Below are positions 16,084 to 25,863 of a DNA stretch of 51,493 nt, piece by piece. Where the stretch lies: the NCBI GenBank assembly GCA_900545285.1, contig UQYK01000008.1, positions 1 to 51,493 on the forward strand, given 5' to 3'. Position 1 is the stretch's first letter; each line of letters begins with the position of its first letter. The notes below the pieces were generated by a model. That model made no database searches and had not been told where the DNA came from. It was given only the letters and a program-made list of their open reading frames with translations. The DNA comes from an uncultured Ruminococcus sp. Its GTDB lineage: Bacteria > Bacillota > Clostridia > Oscillospirales > Ruminococcaceae. The position numbers and the translations under genes were made by a program.

Positions 16084-17377
16084 CCTCAAACCGCACCGTA
16101 ATTGCATTGGCGTGTGCGGTCAGGCCTTCCTTGTTGGCAATCAGCACAATATCGTCCTTGGCTTCCCGCAGGGCATCTCTGGTATAGTAGGTGTAGCTGG
16201 AACGCTTGGTAAAGCTCTGTACGCCCAGGGGTGAGAAGAACCGTGCTGTTCCGCTGGTGGGCAAAACGTGGTTCGGGCCGGCGTAGTAGTCGCCCAGCGG
16301 TTCCGATGCATATGCGCCCAGGAAGACAGAACCTGCATTGTCCAGCGCGCCCAGCAATTCCATGGGGCTCTCCATGAGGACTTCCAGGTGCTCCGGTGCA
16401 ACCATATTTGCCAGAACAGTGGCTTCTTCACGGGTATTGCACAGCAGAACTGCGCCGTACTCATTCATGGACTTCTCAATGATTTCCTTCCGGGAGAGAT
16501 ACTGTACCTGGCGGTTGATCTCTGCCTGCACCTTTTCTGCCAGTTCTGCACTGGTAGTTACCAGAATTGCAGAAGCTAGTACGTCATGCTCTGCCTGAGA
16601 CATCAGGTCTGCGGCAACAAATTTCGGATCTGCGGTTTCATCCGCCATGACCAGAACCTCGCTGGGGCCTGCAATCATATCGATATCCACTACGCCATAC
16701 AGCAACTTCTTTGCGGTAGCTACAAAGATGTTTCCAGGGCCGACAATCTTGTCCACCTTCGGAATCTCTTCAGTACCATATGCCAGCGCTGCAATGGCCT
16801 GTGCGCCGCCGGAGAGGAATATACGGTCTACGCCGCACAGTCCGGCTGCCACCAGAATATCCGGATTCGGTGTGCCATCCTTGCAGGGCGGTGTTACCAT
16901 GATGATCTCCTTCACGCCGGCAATCTTTGCCGGAACTGCATTCATAATAACGCTGGAAGGATAAGCTGCCGTGCCGCCCGGTACATACAAGCCCACACGC
17001 TCCAGGCCGCGGACACGCTGTCCCAGAATCACACCGTTGGGCAAAGCATGAATGAAGCCCTCCTGCACCTGGCGCTGGTGGAAATCGCGAACGTTTTCAA
17101 TGGCATTCAGCATAGCATCCACAAAAGAAGGATCTGCATTGGTCAAGGCGTCATTGATTACCTCTCTGGGCACCTCATAATATTCCGGCAGGCTGCCGTC
17201 AAATTTCAAGGTGTAATTCTTGACTGCCTGATCGCCGCCTTCCTTGACGGTGCGAATAATTTCGCTGACAGTTTCTGTAACGCGCTGGTTTGTCTCGCCG
17301 GTGCGCTTGTCCAGACTAGTGAAAAATGCGTCACGCTGTGCCAGATCACTGGCGTTAATGGTTTTCATGGTAATCAT
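16070..17377 (-). CDS. hisD: Histidinol dehydrogenase
   Basis: Last two steps of histidine synthesis: oxidises histidinol to histidine with NAD+ and a zinc ion. The 435 residues show VYVPGGTAAYPSSVIMNAVPA, SQAEHD and GPNHVLPTSGTARF, with the zinc and base histidines of the family. The ATG overlaps the hisG stop as ATGA and GAGGAGG is 7 nt upstream. The conserved C-terminal LTAHANAITVRF overlaps the start of the 87-residue gene. Confidence 0.98.
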   Translation of the reverse strand: MITMKTINASDLAQRDAFFTSLDKRTGETNQRVTETVSEIIRTVKEGGDQAVKNYTLKFDGSLPEYYEVPREVINDALTNADPSFVDAMLNAIENVRDFHQRQVQEGFIHALPNGVILGQRVRGLERVGLYVPGGTAAYPSSVIMNAVPAKIAGVKEIIMVTPPCKDGTPNPDILVAAGLCGVDRIFLSGGAQAIAALAYGTEEIPKVDKIVGPGNIFVATAKKLLYGVVDIDMIAGPSEVLVMADETADPKFVAADLMSQAEHDVLASAILVTTSAELAEKVQAEINRQVQYLSRKEIIEKSMNEYGAVLLCNTREEATVLANMVAPEHLEVLMESPMELLGALDNAGSVFLGAYASEPLGDYYAGPNHVLPTSGTARFFSPLGVQSFTKRSSYTYYTRDALREAKDDIVLIANKEGLTAHANAITVRFEDEKQ

Positions 17378-18006
17378 GATAAAGCCTCCTCAATCTTCTG
17401 AATCAAAGCTTCAATTTCTGTCTGCCGCAGTTTCAGGCTGACGGTATTGGCAATAAGTCTTGCAGAAATCGGAACCACGTCTTCTACTACTTCCAGTCCG
17501 TTTTCCCGAAGTGTTACACCGGTTTCAACAATGTCCACGATACCGTCTGCCAGTCCCAGCAACGGTGCCAGTTCTACAGAGCCTTCGATTTTTACAATAT
17601 CCACGTCCATGCCCTTGCTTTCAAAAAAGCGGCGCGCAACATTCGGATATTTGGTTGCAATGCATTTTACGCCGAAGCCGCTGTAAAAATCGGTTCCCTT
17701 TTTGCATGCCAGGGCAAACTTGCATCTGCCGAAGCCCAGGTCCACCAGTTCAAAGAACTTGCCCTGCATTTCAATAATGGTATCTTTGCCGACTACGCCC
17801 ATGTCGCAGACGCCGTGTTCTACATAAGTGATAACGTCATTGGCCTTTGCCAGGACAACTTCCATATTTCCATCCGGAATCGGCAGAATCAGGCGGCGGC
17901 CTTTTTCCCGAACCGCAGTGCAGTCATAGCCCAGTTTTTCCAGCAGACCAACCGTATCTTTTTCCAGTCTCCCTTTTGTCAGGGCAATTCTCAACGGTTT
18001 CACCAT
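17374..18006 (-). CDS. hisG: ATP phosphoribosyltransferase catalytic subunit, short form
   Basis: Condenses ATP and PRPP in the first committed step of histidine synthesis. The 210 residues match the short HisG-S type, which lacks the C-terminal histidine-binding domain and works only with HisZ. Visible motifs are GVCDMGVVGKDTI and the PRPP loop DIVETGVTLRENGL. The start codon follows the hisZ stop with no gap, and GGAGG is inside the end of hisZ. Confidence 0.97.
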   Translation of the reverse strand: MVKPLRIALTKGRLEKDTVGLLEKLGYDCTAVREKGRRLILPIPDGNMEVVLAKANDVITYVEHGVCDMGVVGKDTIIEMQGKFFELVDLGFGRCKFALACKKGTDFYSGFGVKCIATKYPNVARRFFESKGMDVDIVKIEGSVELAPLLGLADGIVDIVETGVTLRENGLEVVEDVVPISARLIANTVSLKLRQTEIEALIQKIEEALS

Positions 18007-19203
18007 TTATTCTACCTCCGTTACTTCTTCTCCGACAACAACAATTCTGCCGATGCCTTTTTCCTTTGCATACTCTCGTACCAGTTCCATGGTATCAAAC
18101 AATGCGTACTCCACTATCTGTCCCTTGTCACGCAGTTCCTTTGCCACTGTCACCGCCTTGATTTCATAGCCGGACGCTGCAAAAACAACTGCATCTGCCG
18201 GCTGTACACAAACGGTGTGACTCTTGAGACGTACATTTGCCACAGCATCAACATTGATGGCAAAGCCGGTTGCCGGGATATCATAGCCGAAATCAGACAA
18301 CAGCTTATTATACCGTCCTCCGGAGAGTACTTCTTCTCCATAGCCTTCCAGGTAGCCCTTAATGATCACACCGGTGTAATAATCTGCATTGTTTACCATA
18401 CCCAGATCTACTGTCAGGCGGCCCTTTCCGATTACTGCGGAGATATCTTCATACAGCTTCCGCAGATCCTTCAGAATCTCATCAATCCGCTCACTGGAGT
18501 ACAGCTGAGAAGCCTTTTCAAAGACCTCTTCTCCCCCGAACAGCGCCGGCAGCTTTTTCAGAGAAGCAACGATTTTTCCGTCTCCCATGGTGTCCAGAAC
18601 ATCATTCAAAGCCGGATAATTCTTGGTTTCAATCAGGTAACGAATATTTTCCCGTTCTTCCGGTGTAGCGTTTAATTCACCCATCAGTTCCTTAAATACA
18701 CCGGCATCTCCCAGCTCCAGAGAAAAGCTGGTATCATCACCGCTGCATGCAGCCAGGGATTCAATTGCCGTTGTCACCATTTCTACATCGGCCAGATAAG
18801 AGGAAGAACCCAACAGTTCAATTCCCATCTGCGTCAGTTCATCACTGCGTCCCTTTAAAGCCGGCTCAAACCGATAGACGCTCTGATTATAATACAGGCG
18901 CAGCGGAAGCGCAGCATCCCGCAGACGGGTTGCCGCTACACGTGCAATCGGCATTGTGGATTCCGGGCGAAGTACCAGAAGGCGTCCCTTGCTGTCTGTC
19001 AGCTTATACAGCCGTTCCTGGGGATAATGTCCCGACTCCGACTGAAATACATCGAAAAATTCCAGTCCCGGCGTGGTGAGTTCAGAATAGCCCTTGCTCC
19101 GGAACATCTGGTGCAACTCCTGCTCAATCTCCCGGCGCACCAGGCATTCTTCAAATAAAAAATCTTTTGTCCCCTCCGGGGTGATCAAATCATATTTTCT
19201 CAT
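18007..19203 (-). CDS. hisZ: ATP phosphoribosyltransferase regulatory subunit
   Basis: HisRS-like protein that forms a hetero-octamer with HisG and carries histidine feedback control; it does not charge tRNA. The 398 residues begin with TPEGTKDFLFEE and contain the class II-like block RPESTMPIARVAATRL. They lack the full HisRS anticodon-binding tail. First gene of the operon, with AGGAGG before the ATG and a consensus promoter 65-70 nt upstream. Confidence 0.95.
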   Translation of the reverse strand: MRKYDLITPEGTKDFLFEECLVRREIEQELHQMFRSKGYSELTTPGLEFFDVFQSESGHYPQERLYKLTDSKGRLLVLRPESTMPIARVAATRLRDAALPLRLYYNQSVYRFEPALKGRSDELTQMGIELLGSSSYLADVEMVTTAIESLAACSGDDTSFSLELGDAGVFKELMGELNATPEERENIRYLIETKNYPALNDVLDTMGDGKIVASLKKLPALFGGEEVFEKASQLYSSERIDEILKDLRKLYEDISAVIGKGRLTVDLGMVNNADYYTGVIIKGYLEGYGEEVLSGGRYNKLLSDFGYDIPATGFAINVDAVANVRLKSHTVCVQPADAVVFAASGYEIKAVTVAKELRDKGQIVEYALFDTMELVREYAKEKGIGRIVVVGEEVTEVE

Positions 19204-19228
19204 AATTCCTCCTAAGAATCACTTTACT

Positions 19229-19273
19229 GTGCTAATACAATGCTATAGTAGCACAAAAAGAAACATATGTCAA
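19229..19273 (-). promoter_or_regulatory. his operon promoter with palindromic operator candidate
   Basis: On the minus strand TTGACA (19268-19273), a 17-bp spacer and TACTAT (19245-19250) make a strong sigma-A promoter just after the polC stop. An inverted repeat GTGCTA / TAGCAC (19229-19234 with 19249-19254) covers the -10 and start region. A third half-site (TAGCA, 19241-19245) lies inside it. This is a likely repressor site; a TrpR-like HisR/YerC repressor is one candidate, unverified. Confidence 0.8.
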
Positions 19274-19284
19274 GGCCTTCTGAT

Positions 19285-22200
19285 TTAAAAGAGCGTCATC
19301 TGGCTGGATTTCGGCAAATTGCCTAAAGCATTCATTTGCTCCAGCGTTTCAATTATTGTTTTTGATGCGCCGCTCTGTGCCTGGAATTCTTCAATGGAAA
19401 TGAAGTTGCGCTTCTGCGCCGTTTCATAGAGATTATGGGCAGCAGACATTCCGATACCAGGAATGGCACTGAACGGAATTCTGATTTTTCCGTCTTCTAC
19501 CAGATAGCGGTCGGCGTGGGATTTGTACAGATCTATGGGCAAGAACTCACAGCCGCGGCTGAGCATTTCATTTACGATCAGCAGCGTATCCAGCAGGTCG
19601 CTCTCCTTTTTGGAACGTTCATTTCCCTTTTCCTTCAATTCATCAATTTTGGCACGGACAGCTTCCTTTCCCTGCAATGCCAGAATTGCGTCAAAGTCAT
19701 CGCCTCTTGTGCTGAAATATACCGCATAATAGGCCAGAGGATGGTACAGCTTAAACCAGCCCAGCTTAATGGCCGCAGTAACATAAGCTGCCGCATGCGC
19801 CTTCGGGAACATGTATTTGATTTTCAGGCAGCTGTCAATATACCACTGGGGCACATTGTGATCCTTCAGCATCTGAATGCGCTCCGGCGTAAAGGTCTTT
19901 GGTGCCTTTCCCTTACGGGTATCTTCCATGATCTGAAAGGCCTGCTTCGGCTCTACGCCCTTATGCAGCAGATAGGTCATAATGCTGTCACGGGTTCCGA
20001 TAACGTCTGAAATGGTACAGGTTCCGTTATCAATCAGATCCTTTGCATTGCCCAGCCATACATCGGTTCCGTGAGACAAGCCGGATACTTGCAGGAAGTC
20101 GCTGAACTTTTTCGGTTTGGAGTCCAGCAGCATCTGGATGGTAAATCCGGTACCCATTTCCGGAATGCCCAGGCTTCCTGTCTGGCAATAGATTTCCTCC
20201 GGTGTTACACCCAGGACAGAAGCATCGGTACACATCTGAATGACCTTTGGATCCGTAGTGGGAACATCATGAATCCGGATTCCGGTAAAGTCCTCCAGAT
20301 GCTTATACATGGTCGGAACCACATGTCCCAGTTCGTCCAGCTTTAGGATGGTATCATGGAGCGAATGGAAATCGAAGTGGGTGGTCAGAATATCAGATTC
20401 CACATCATCTGCCGGATGCTGTACCGGCGTGAAGTCATACACATCGTAATCACTGGGCACAACCACCATGCCGCCGGGATGCTGACCAGTGGTACGCTTG
20501 ATTCCGGTGCAGCCAATAGAAAGGCGGTTGATTTCAGTAGGGCTGTATACCAATCCCCGTTCTTCCAGATACTTCTTTACATAGCCATAGGCAGTCTTAT
20601 CAGCTACCGCGGCAATGGTGCCGGCCTTAAACACGTTGTCCCGGCCGAACAGCTCTTCTGTATAACGATGGGCAGAGGACTGGTATTCCCCGGAGAAGTT
20701 CAGGTCGATATCCGGTGCTTTGTCTCCGTCAAATCCCAGGAAGGTTTCAAATGGGATGTCATGGCCGTCCCGGTTCATCTCTGTGCCGCATTCCGGACAG
20801 TTCTTAGGCGGCAGGTCAAAACCGGAGCCAACGCTGCCGTCTGTGATAAATTCACTATGCTTGCAGTTCGGGCAGACATAGTGGGGAGCCAGCGGATTGA
20901 CTTCTGAAATACCGGCCATAGATGCCACAAAGGAAGAGCCGACAGAACCACGGGAACCAACCTGGTATCCGTGATCCACGCTGTCCCAAACCAGCTTCTG
21001 TGCAATGATATACAGCACGGAAAATCCGTGCTTGATGATAGAGGAAAGTTCTCGATCCAGCCGCTTTTCTACCAGCTCCGGCATAGGATCTCCATAGATT
21101 TCCTTTGCCTTTGTAGTGGTAATGCGCACCAGATCTTCCTCTGCGCCGTCAATGGTGGGGGTAAATGTCCCCATGGGGAACGGACGGATTTTCTCAATCT
21201 GATCTGCGATGGCATTGGTGTTGGTGACAACTACCTCATAAGCGCGGTTTTCTCCCAAATAGGAGAATTCCTGAAGCATTTCCTCCGTTGTCCGCAGATA
21301 CAGGGGTGGCTGACGGGAAGCATCTTCAAAGCCTTGTCCTGCCTGAAGGATTTCCCGGTAGATGGCATCCTCCGGATCCATGAAGTGCACGTCACAGGTA
21401 GCGCAGACCGGAATTCCCAGTTCATCGCCCAGTGCAAGAATTTTCCGGTTGTATTCCTGCAATTCTTCTACATTGGCTGCCGTGCCGTTTCGAATCATGA
21501 ATGCGTTATTGCCGGTCGGCTGGATTTCCAGATAATCGTAGAATTTCGCAAGGTTTACCAGTTCCTTATGGGGTTTGTTTTCCACAAAAGCCTGGAACAA
21601 CTCTCCGGCTTCACAGGCGCTGCCGAAAATCAAGCCCTCCCGATACTGCATCAGTACAGATTTGGGAATCAGCGGCTTTCGGTAAAAGCATTCAATGTGG
21701 CCATATGAAATCAGGCGGTACAGGTTTTTCAGGCCAACTGTATTGCGCACCAGGATAATCTGGTGATAGGCGCGCAGTTTTTTTACATCAATTCCCTGGG
21801 TTTTGGTATTCAGATCGGAGAGCAGCTTTGCCTGTTTGGTCTGAATCAGACGGCTGACCAGCTCCTTATAAATTTTCGCCAGCATCTGTGCGTCATCAGA
21901 GGCTCGATGGTGGTCAAATTTTCCCAGCTTCAATGCCTTTGCCACACCGTCCAGCTTATGCCGGTACAGATTCGGCAGCATTGACTGGCACAGCACCAGA
22001 GTATCTAAAGTCGCAAAAGGGAATACGATATTGTGCCGCTTGCAGACATTGCGGACAAAGGAGGTATCGAACCGTGCGTTATGCGCCGCCAGAACCGGAT
22101 TCTCTCCGCAGAATTCCATGAACTTCCGCAGTGCTTCTGCTTCCTTCGGTGCATCTTCTACCATAGCATCGGTAATGCCAGTCAGATCTACGATTTTCGG

Positions 22201-23631
22201 CGGAATCGGACGTTCCGGATTTACCATGGTATTAAACGTTTCTACAACCTGCATGCCCCGCATGCGAACCGCTCCGATTTCAGTCAGGCGATCCTGTGCC
22301 GGGCTGAGTCCGGTTGTCTCTACATCAAAGATAATGATCTCATCCTGTAGGGTACGATCCCCCGGCAGATCAACTACAAGCTGGCGGCTCAGATCATTGA
22401 CCACATAGGCCTCGCATCCGAAAATCACCTTAAAATTGGGATCCTTAAAGCTGTCCCAGGTGGACATAGCCTCCGGAAACGCCTGGGCAATTCCGTGGTC
22501 GGTAATCGCAATGGCCGGATGTCCCCAGTCATGGGCGCGCTGCACCAATCTGGCACAGGGCGTGATGCCGTCCATCTGTGACATGTTGGTATGGCAGTGG
22601 AGTTCCACACGCTTTTTCGGTGCATTATCTGTCTTTTGAATCCGCTTTACCATAACAATGGAATCCGGTTTCAGCACATCTTCCCGTGCAAAATCGTCAT
22701 AGCTGATGCGACCCAGAACCAGAAGGGTACTTCCCTTTTTGATATCGCCGTACGGATTCTTTGCAATATTGTCATTGGTGTCAAAAATTTTGATCAGCAC
22801 AGAATAGGTCCCGTCTGTGATCTGATAGGTCAGAATGGTGCGTTCTCCCCGCACCTCTCTGGCATCCATTGCAAAAACATCGCCCATGACAAGGATGCGC
22901 TGGTTCTGCACTTCTACCGCTTCCCGGATGGCCATGGGGATATCCCGGATGGGGCGACCCTTGATCAGCACAGCGCTCCCCGGAACTACACCGGGAATCT
23001 CCTCGTTAATGGCCACATTTTGTGCTGTCGGCTTGGGTGCCTTTGCGGCCTTCGGTGCGTTTCCGCCGGAAGGTGCCTGGGCGGCAGTCTGAAACTGTTC
23101 TGTATGCTGCGGCAGTTCCTGCTCTGCCTTTGCAATCATTGCCTGAAATGCATCTTCACTGACGCTGGCATCTCCGATAAATACAACATGGAGCTTTTTA
23201 TTAAACATCTGTTCAATGATGCCGGAGAAAAAATCAGCCACGTGATATTTTTCCAGTATATCATAGCCGCCGTTGTGCAGGTGGATTTCCAGGCGATCCT
23301 GCTCCAGCTGCACCTCAGCACCGTCAATAAAGCCGTTTACCACCGTCATTTCCCGTTTCAGAAATACCACCAGATCCGCAAAATAAGCCATGGAGAACAG
23401 TTCCGGCGCATAGCGCGGATGCAGGCGGACGCTGTGGATTTCCAGGCGAATTTCCAGCTCGTGTTCCAGCGCCAGCAAATCCTGCACCGGCACAAGCTGC
23501 GGGAATGCAATATAAAACGATATTTTCGTCAGATTTTCAGAATAGGTCATCCGTTTTAAAATGCCGTCCTGTACCGAATGCGGCATTACCGGAATATAAT
23601 CCTCCAAAAATGCTGCGAAATTCAAATCCAT
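19285..23631 (-). CDS. polC: DNA polymerase III PolC-type alpha subunit
   Basis: Main replicative polymerase of low-GC Gram-positive bacteria, with built-in 3'-5' proofreading. The 1448 residues show an N-terminal domain, an OB fold (about 240-330) and a split PHP domain starting HCHTN (345-349). The inserted exonuclease begins FDVETTG (435-441). The zinc finger uses Cys920, Cys923, Cys945 and Cys948, and the catalytic palm has PDIDLNFSG with Asp974 and Asp976. The protein ends in QMTLF, a beta-clamp binding motif. AGGAG sits 8 nt before the ATG at 23631, whereas the GTG three codons earlier overlaps it. It is last in the pyrH-polC run, 16 nt after ispG. Confidence 0.99.
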   Translation of the reverse strand: MDLNFAAFLEDYIPVMPHSVQDGILKRMTYSENLTKISFYIAFPQLVPVQDLLALEHELEIRLEIHSVRLHPRYAPELFSMAYFADLVVFLKREMTVVNGFIDGAEVQLEQDRLEIHLHNGGYDILEKYHVADFFSGIIEQMFNKKLHVVFIGDASVSEDAFQAMIAKAEQELPQHTEQFQTAAQAPSGGNAPKAAKAPKPTAQNVAINEEIPGVVPGSAVLIKGRPIRDIPMAIREAVEVQNQRILVMGDVFAMDAREVRGERTILTYQITDGTYSVLIKIFDTNDNIAKNPYGDIKKGSTLLVLGRISYDDFAREDVLKPDSIVMVKRIQKTDNAPKKRVELHCHTNMSQMDGITPCARLVQRAHDWGHPAIAITDHGIAQAFPEAMSTWDSFKDPNFKVIFGCEAYVVNDLSRQLVVDLPGDRTLQDEIIIFDVETTGLSPAQDRLTEIGAVRMRGMQVVETFNTMVNPERPIPPKIVDLTGITDAMVEDAPKEAEALRKFMEFCGENPVLAAHNARFDTSFVRNVCKRHNIVFPFATLDTLVLCQSMLPNLYRHKLDGVAKALKLGKFDHHRASDDAQMLAKIYKELVSRLIQTKQAKLLSDLNTKTQGIDVKKLRAYHQIILVRNTVGLKNLYRLISYGHIECFYRKPLIPKSVLMQYREGLIFGSACEAGELFQAFVENKPHKELVNLAKFYDYLEIQPTGNNAFMIRNGTAANVEELQEYNRKILALGDELGIPVCATCDVHFMDPEDAIYREILQAGQGFEDASRQPPLYLRTTEEMLQEFSYLGENRAYEVVVTNTNAIADQIEKIRPFPMGTFTPTIDGAEEDLVRITTTKAKEIYGDPMPELVEKRLDRELSSIIKHGFSVLYIIAQKLVWDSVDHGYQVGSRGSVGSSFVASMAGISEVNPLAPHYVCPNCKHSEFITDGSVGSGFDLPPKNCPECGTEMNRDGHDIPFETFLGFDGDKAPDIDLNFSGEYQSSAHRYTEELFGRDNVFKAGTIAAVADKTAYGYVKKYLEERGLVYSPTEINRLSIGCTGIKRTTGQHPGGMVVVPSDYDVYDFTPVQHPADDVESDILTTHFDFHSLHDTILKLDELGHVVPTMYKHLEDFTGIRIHDVPTTDPKVIQMCTDASVLGVTPEEIYCQTGSLGIPEMGTGFTIQMLLDSKPKKFSDFLQVSGLSHGTDVWLGNAKDLIDNGTCTISDVIGTRDSIMTYLLHKGVEPKQAFQIMEDTRKGKAPKTFTPERIQMLKDHNVPQWYIDSCLKIKYMFPKAHAAAYVTAAIKLGWFKLYHPLAYYAVYFSTRGDDFDAILALQGKEAVRAKIDELKEKGNERSKKESDLLDTLLIVNEMLSRGCEFLPIDLYKSHADRYLVEDGKIRIPFSAIPGIGMSAAHNLYETAQKRNFISIEEFQAQSGASKTIIETLEQMNALGNLPKSSQMTLF

Positions 23632-23647
23632 ATGTTCCACTCCTAAA

Positions 23648-24685
23648 TTACAGCTTCTCTATTTCCGCCATCAGTTCCGGGACAATTTCTGTCTCCGGCA
23701 CCTTCCGCAAAACCTTGCCTTTTCGGAACAGCACTGCACAACCGTCACCGCCGGCAATCCCAATATCTGCTTCCCGTGCTTCTCCCGGACCGTTTACCAC
23801 GCAGCCCATGACAGCAACCTTAATATCCTTTTCCACGTGTTCCAGGGCAGCTTCGACTTCCTTGGCCGTCTTTACCAGATCAATCCGGGTTCTGCCGCAG
23901 GTGGGACAGGAGACGATCTGCGGGCCGCCGCGCTTTCCCAGACATTTGAGAATATCCTGCGCCGCCTTGATCTCCTTTACCGGATCTTCGGTCAAGGAGA
24001 CGCGAATGGTTTCGCCGATGCCGTCATGCAAAAGCGTTCCGATGCCAATTGCCGATTTGATCAGCCCCATGCGTTCGGTTCCGGCCTCTGTAACACCCAA
24101 GTGCAGCGGATAGTGACACTGCCGGGCACAGAGCCGATAAGCCTCAATCATGGTGTTGACATCTGAAGATTTCATAGAAATTACGATATTGTCAAAATCA
24201 CACGCTTCCAGCATCCGCACATGTCCCATTGCGCTTTCCACCAAGGCTTCTGCTGTGGGCGCGCCGTATTTTGCCAGAATTTCTTTTTCCAGCGAACCGG
24301 AATTGACACCGATCCGAATGGGAATGCTGCGTTCCTGACAGGCTTTCACCACTGCCCGTACCCGATCCATGCCGCCGATGTTTCCGGGGTTAATCCGTAT
24401 CTTATCGATTCCAGCAGCAGCCGCTTCCAGTGCAAGCCGATAGTCAAAATGAATATCCGCTACCAGCGGAATATGAATTCTCTCCTTGATTGCAGGAATC
24501 AGCGCAATTGCATCGCGATTTGGAATCGCGGCACGAATGATTTCGCATCCGGCCTGTTCCAGTGCGGCCGCCTGCGCTGCGCTGCCTTCAATATCATCGG
24601 AACGCGTGTTCAGCATAGATTGGATATAGATATGTTTGCCGTCTAAGGTACAGTCTCCGACTTTTACAGGTTTTACTTGTCTCAT
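23648..24685 (-). CDS. ispG: 4-hydroxy-3-methylbut-2-en-1-yl diphosphate synthase (IspG/GcpE)
   Basis: Penultimate enzyme of the MEP isoprenoid pathway; reductively opens MEcPP to HMBPP using a [4Fe-4S] cluster. The 345 residues hold the TIM-barrel half (IRAAIPNRDAI, VADIHFDYRLAL, KIRINPGNIGG). The cluster ligands are Cys260 and Cys263 (CPTCGRT), Cys295 and Glu302 (GCVVNGPGEA). AGGAGAGG precedes the ATG. It lies with dxr and uppS, so one operon supplies MEP-pathway and undecaprenyl enzymes. Confidence 0.97.
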   Translation of the reverse strand: MRQVKPVKVGDCTLDGKHIYIQSMLNTRSDDIEGSAAQAAALEQAGCEIIRAAIPNRDAIALIPAIKERIHIPLVADIHFDYRLALEAAAAGIDKIRINPGNIGGMDRVRAVVKACQERSIPIRIGVNSGSLEKEILAKYGAPTAEALVESAMGHVRMLEACDFDNIVISMKSSDVNTMIEAYRLCARQCHYPLHLGVTEAGTERMGLIKSAIGIGTLLHDGIGETIRVSLTEDPVKEIKAAQDILKCLGKRGGPQIVSCPTCGRTRIDLVKTAKEVEAALEHVEKDIKVAVMGCVVNGPGEAREADIGIAGGDGCAVLFRKGKVLRKVPETEIVPELMAEIEKL

Positions 24686-24703
24686 CTGCTGTTTTCCTCT
24701 CCT

Positions 24704-25768
24704 TTATTGAAAAAATCGTCCTACGTCCTGCACAGTTACAAGAATCATAAACAAAAACAAAACGGCCATGCCAATCAGGTGCACCATTGCCTCCCGGTTT
24801 TTTGCAATCGGTTTCCGACGGATTGCTTCCACCAGCAGGAAAACAAAACGGCTTCCATCCAGGCCGGGAATTGGGAGCAGGTTGAACACACCCACATTTA
24901 CCGTAATGAAAATGGTCAGGTTCATCACCGACTGCACTCGTTCCAGAATGGTTTCACCGGTAGACGCTGCCTGTTCAATGACGCTGACAGTTCCCACCGG
25001 ACCGGAAAGATCCTGCAAGCTGTATTTCCCGGTAACCAGTTCTATCAGGGACATCCAGATCAGCTTTGCAGTGGCCACCGTATCCTTTGCCGCATAGGAA
25101 ATCACAGTGACCGGGTTCTTGGCTTTACCCTGTACAGCAAAGTCCAGCAGGCCGTCTGTCTTGTCGTTATGAAAGGTTACATTTTCAATTGTCAGCTTGG
25201 CGCCATTCCGCTTCACTGTAACATCATAGGATGCCTTATCCGTGGTTTGCAGCTTGTAAATCAAATCCGTTGTAGAAAAAATATGGCTGCCGTCAATGGC
25301 GACAATTTTATCGCCGACCTGAAGGCCGGAGCGTTCACTTTCCGCAGCCGTGACAGTTTCGCCGGCAGCATTGGTATCGGATGCAAACTTTGCAATTGTG
25401 GTAGACGGCACCTTTGCAGCAGTGGAAATCAAAATGGCAATCAGCAGAAATCCCAGCACCAGATTCATGAAAGCGCCAGCCAGGACAACAGTCATTCTCC
25501 GCCAGACGGCCTTTTTCTCAAAGGCATTGGGATTGTCGCTGGACTGATCTTCCCCTTCCATTGCGCAAAAACCGCCAATGGGAAACAGGCGAAGCGAGTA
25601 CTCGGTATCCCCTTTTTGAAAATGTAAAATTTTCGGCCCCATCCCAATTGCAAACTGATTGACCTGAATGTGATTCAGCTTCGCCACAATAAAATGGCCG
25701 AATTCGTGAATGCCGATAATCAGACCAAAGATCAGAATTGCAATCAAAAGTGTCACAATATGCTGCAT
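24704..25768 (-). CDS. rseP: Site-2 intramembrane metalloprotease (RseP/RasP)
   Basis: Membrane zinc protease that cuts anti-sigma factors and remnant peptides within the membrane. The 354 residues have an N-terminal membrane segment with the HEFGH active site (21-25), two central segments, a PDZ domain (about 120-200, SERSGLQVGDKIVAIDG), and the third metal ligand in NLLPIPGLDG. A last membrane segment lies near the C-terminus. AAAGGAG precedes the ATG. The anti-sigma target cannot be named from here. It lies between dxr and ispG as in other Firmicutes. Confidence 0.95.
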   Translation of the reverse strand: MQHIVTLLIAILIFGLIIGIHEFGHFIVAKLNHIQVNQFAIGMGPKILHFQKGDTEYSLRLFPIGGFCAMEGEDQSSDNPNAFEKKAVWRRMTVVLAGAFMNLVLGFLLIAILISTAAKVPSTTIAKFASDTNAAGETVTAAESERSGLQVGDKIVAIDGSHIFSTTDLIYKLQTTDKASYDVTVKRNGAKLTIENVTFHNDKTDGLLDFAVQGKAKNPVTVISYAAKDTVATAKLIWMSLIELVTGKYSLQDLSGPVGTVSVIEQAASTGETILERVQSVMNLTIFITVNVGVFNLLPIPGLDGSRFVFLLVEAIRRKPIAKNREAMVHLIGMAVLFLFMILVTVQDVGRFFQ

Positions 25769-25796
25769 GTTGGCTCCTTTCCGGAATTATGCGTCT

Positions 25797-25842
25797 GTTC
25801 CGTACGCTTTTCCATTCCATGGATACGAAACGTGCGCGGAAC
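25797..25842 (-). repeat. Imperfect hairpin in the dxr-rseP gap
   Basis: GTTCCG (25797-25802) pairs with CGGAAC (25837-25842). Pairing continues inward with two mismatches through a TTT/AAA stretch, around a loop holding TCCATGGA. No U-tract follows, so it is not a standard terminator. It may mark a processing or pausing site between dxr and rseP. Confidence 0.4.
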
Positions 25843-25863
25843 GTGATCACAAACAAAAACGAT

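Noticed and set aside
19204..19284. Histidine T-box or leader peptide before hisZ
   Set aside because: The leader is too short for a T-box and has no run of histidine codons; a DNA operator fits better.
22591..23559. 322-codon plus-strand open frame opposite polC
   Set aside because: polC is unmistakable on the other strand and the frame has no recognisable motif or start signal.
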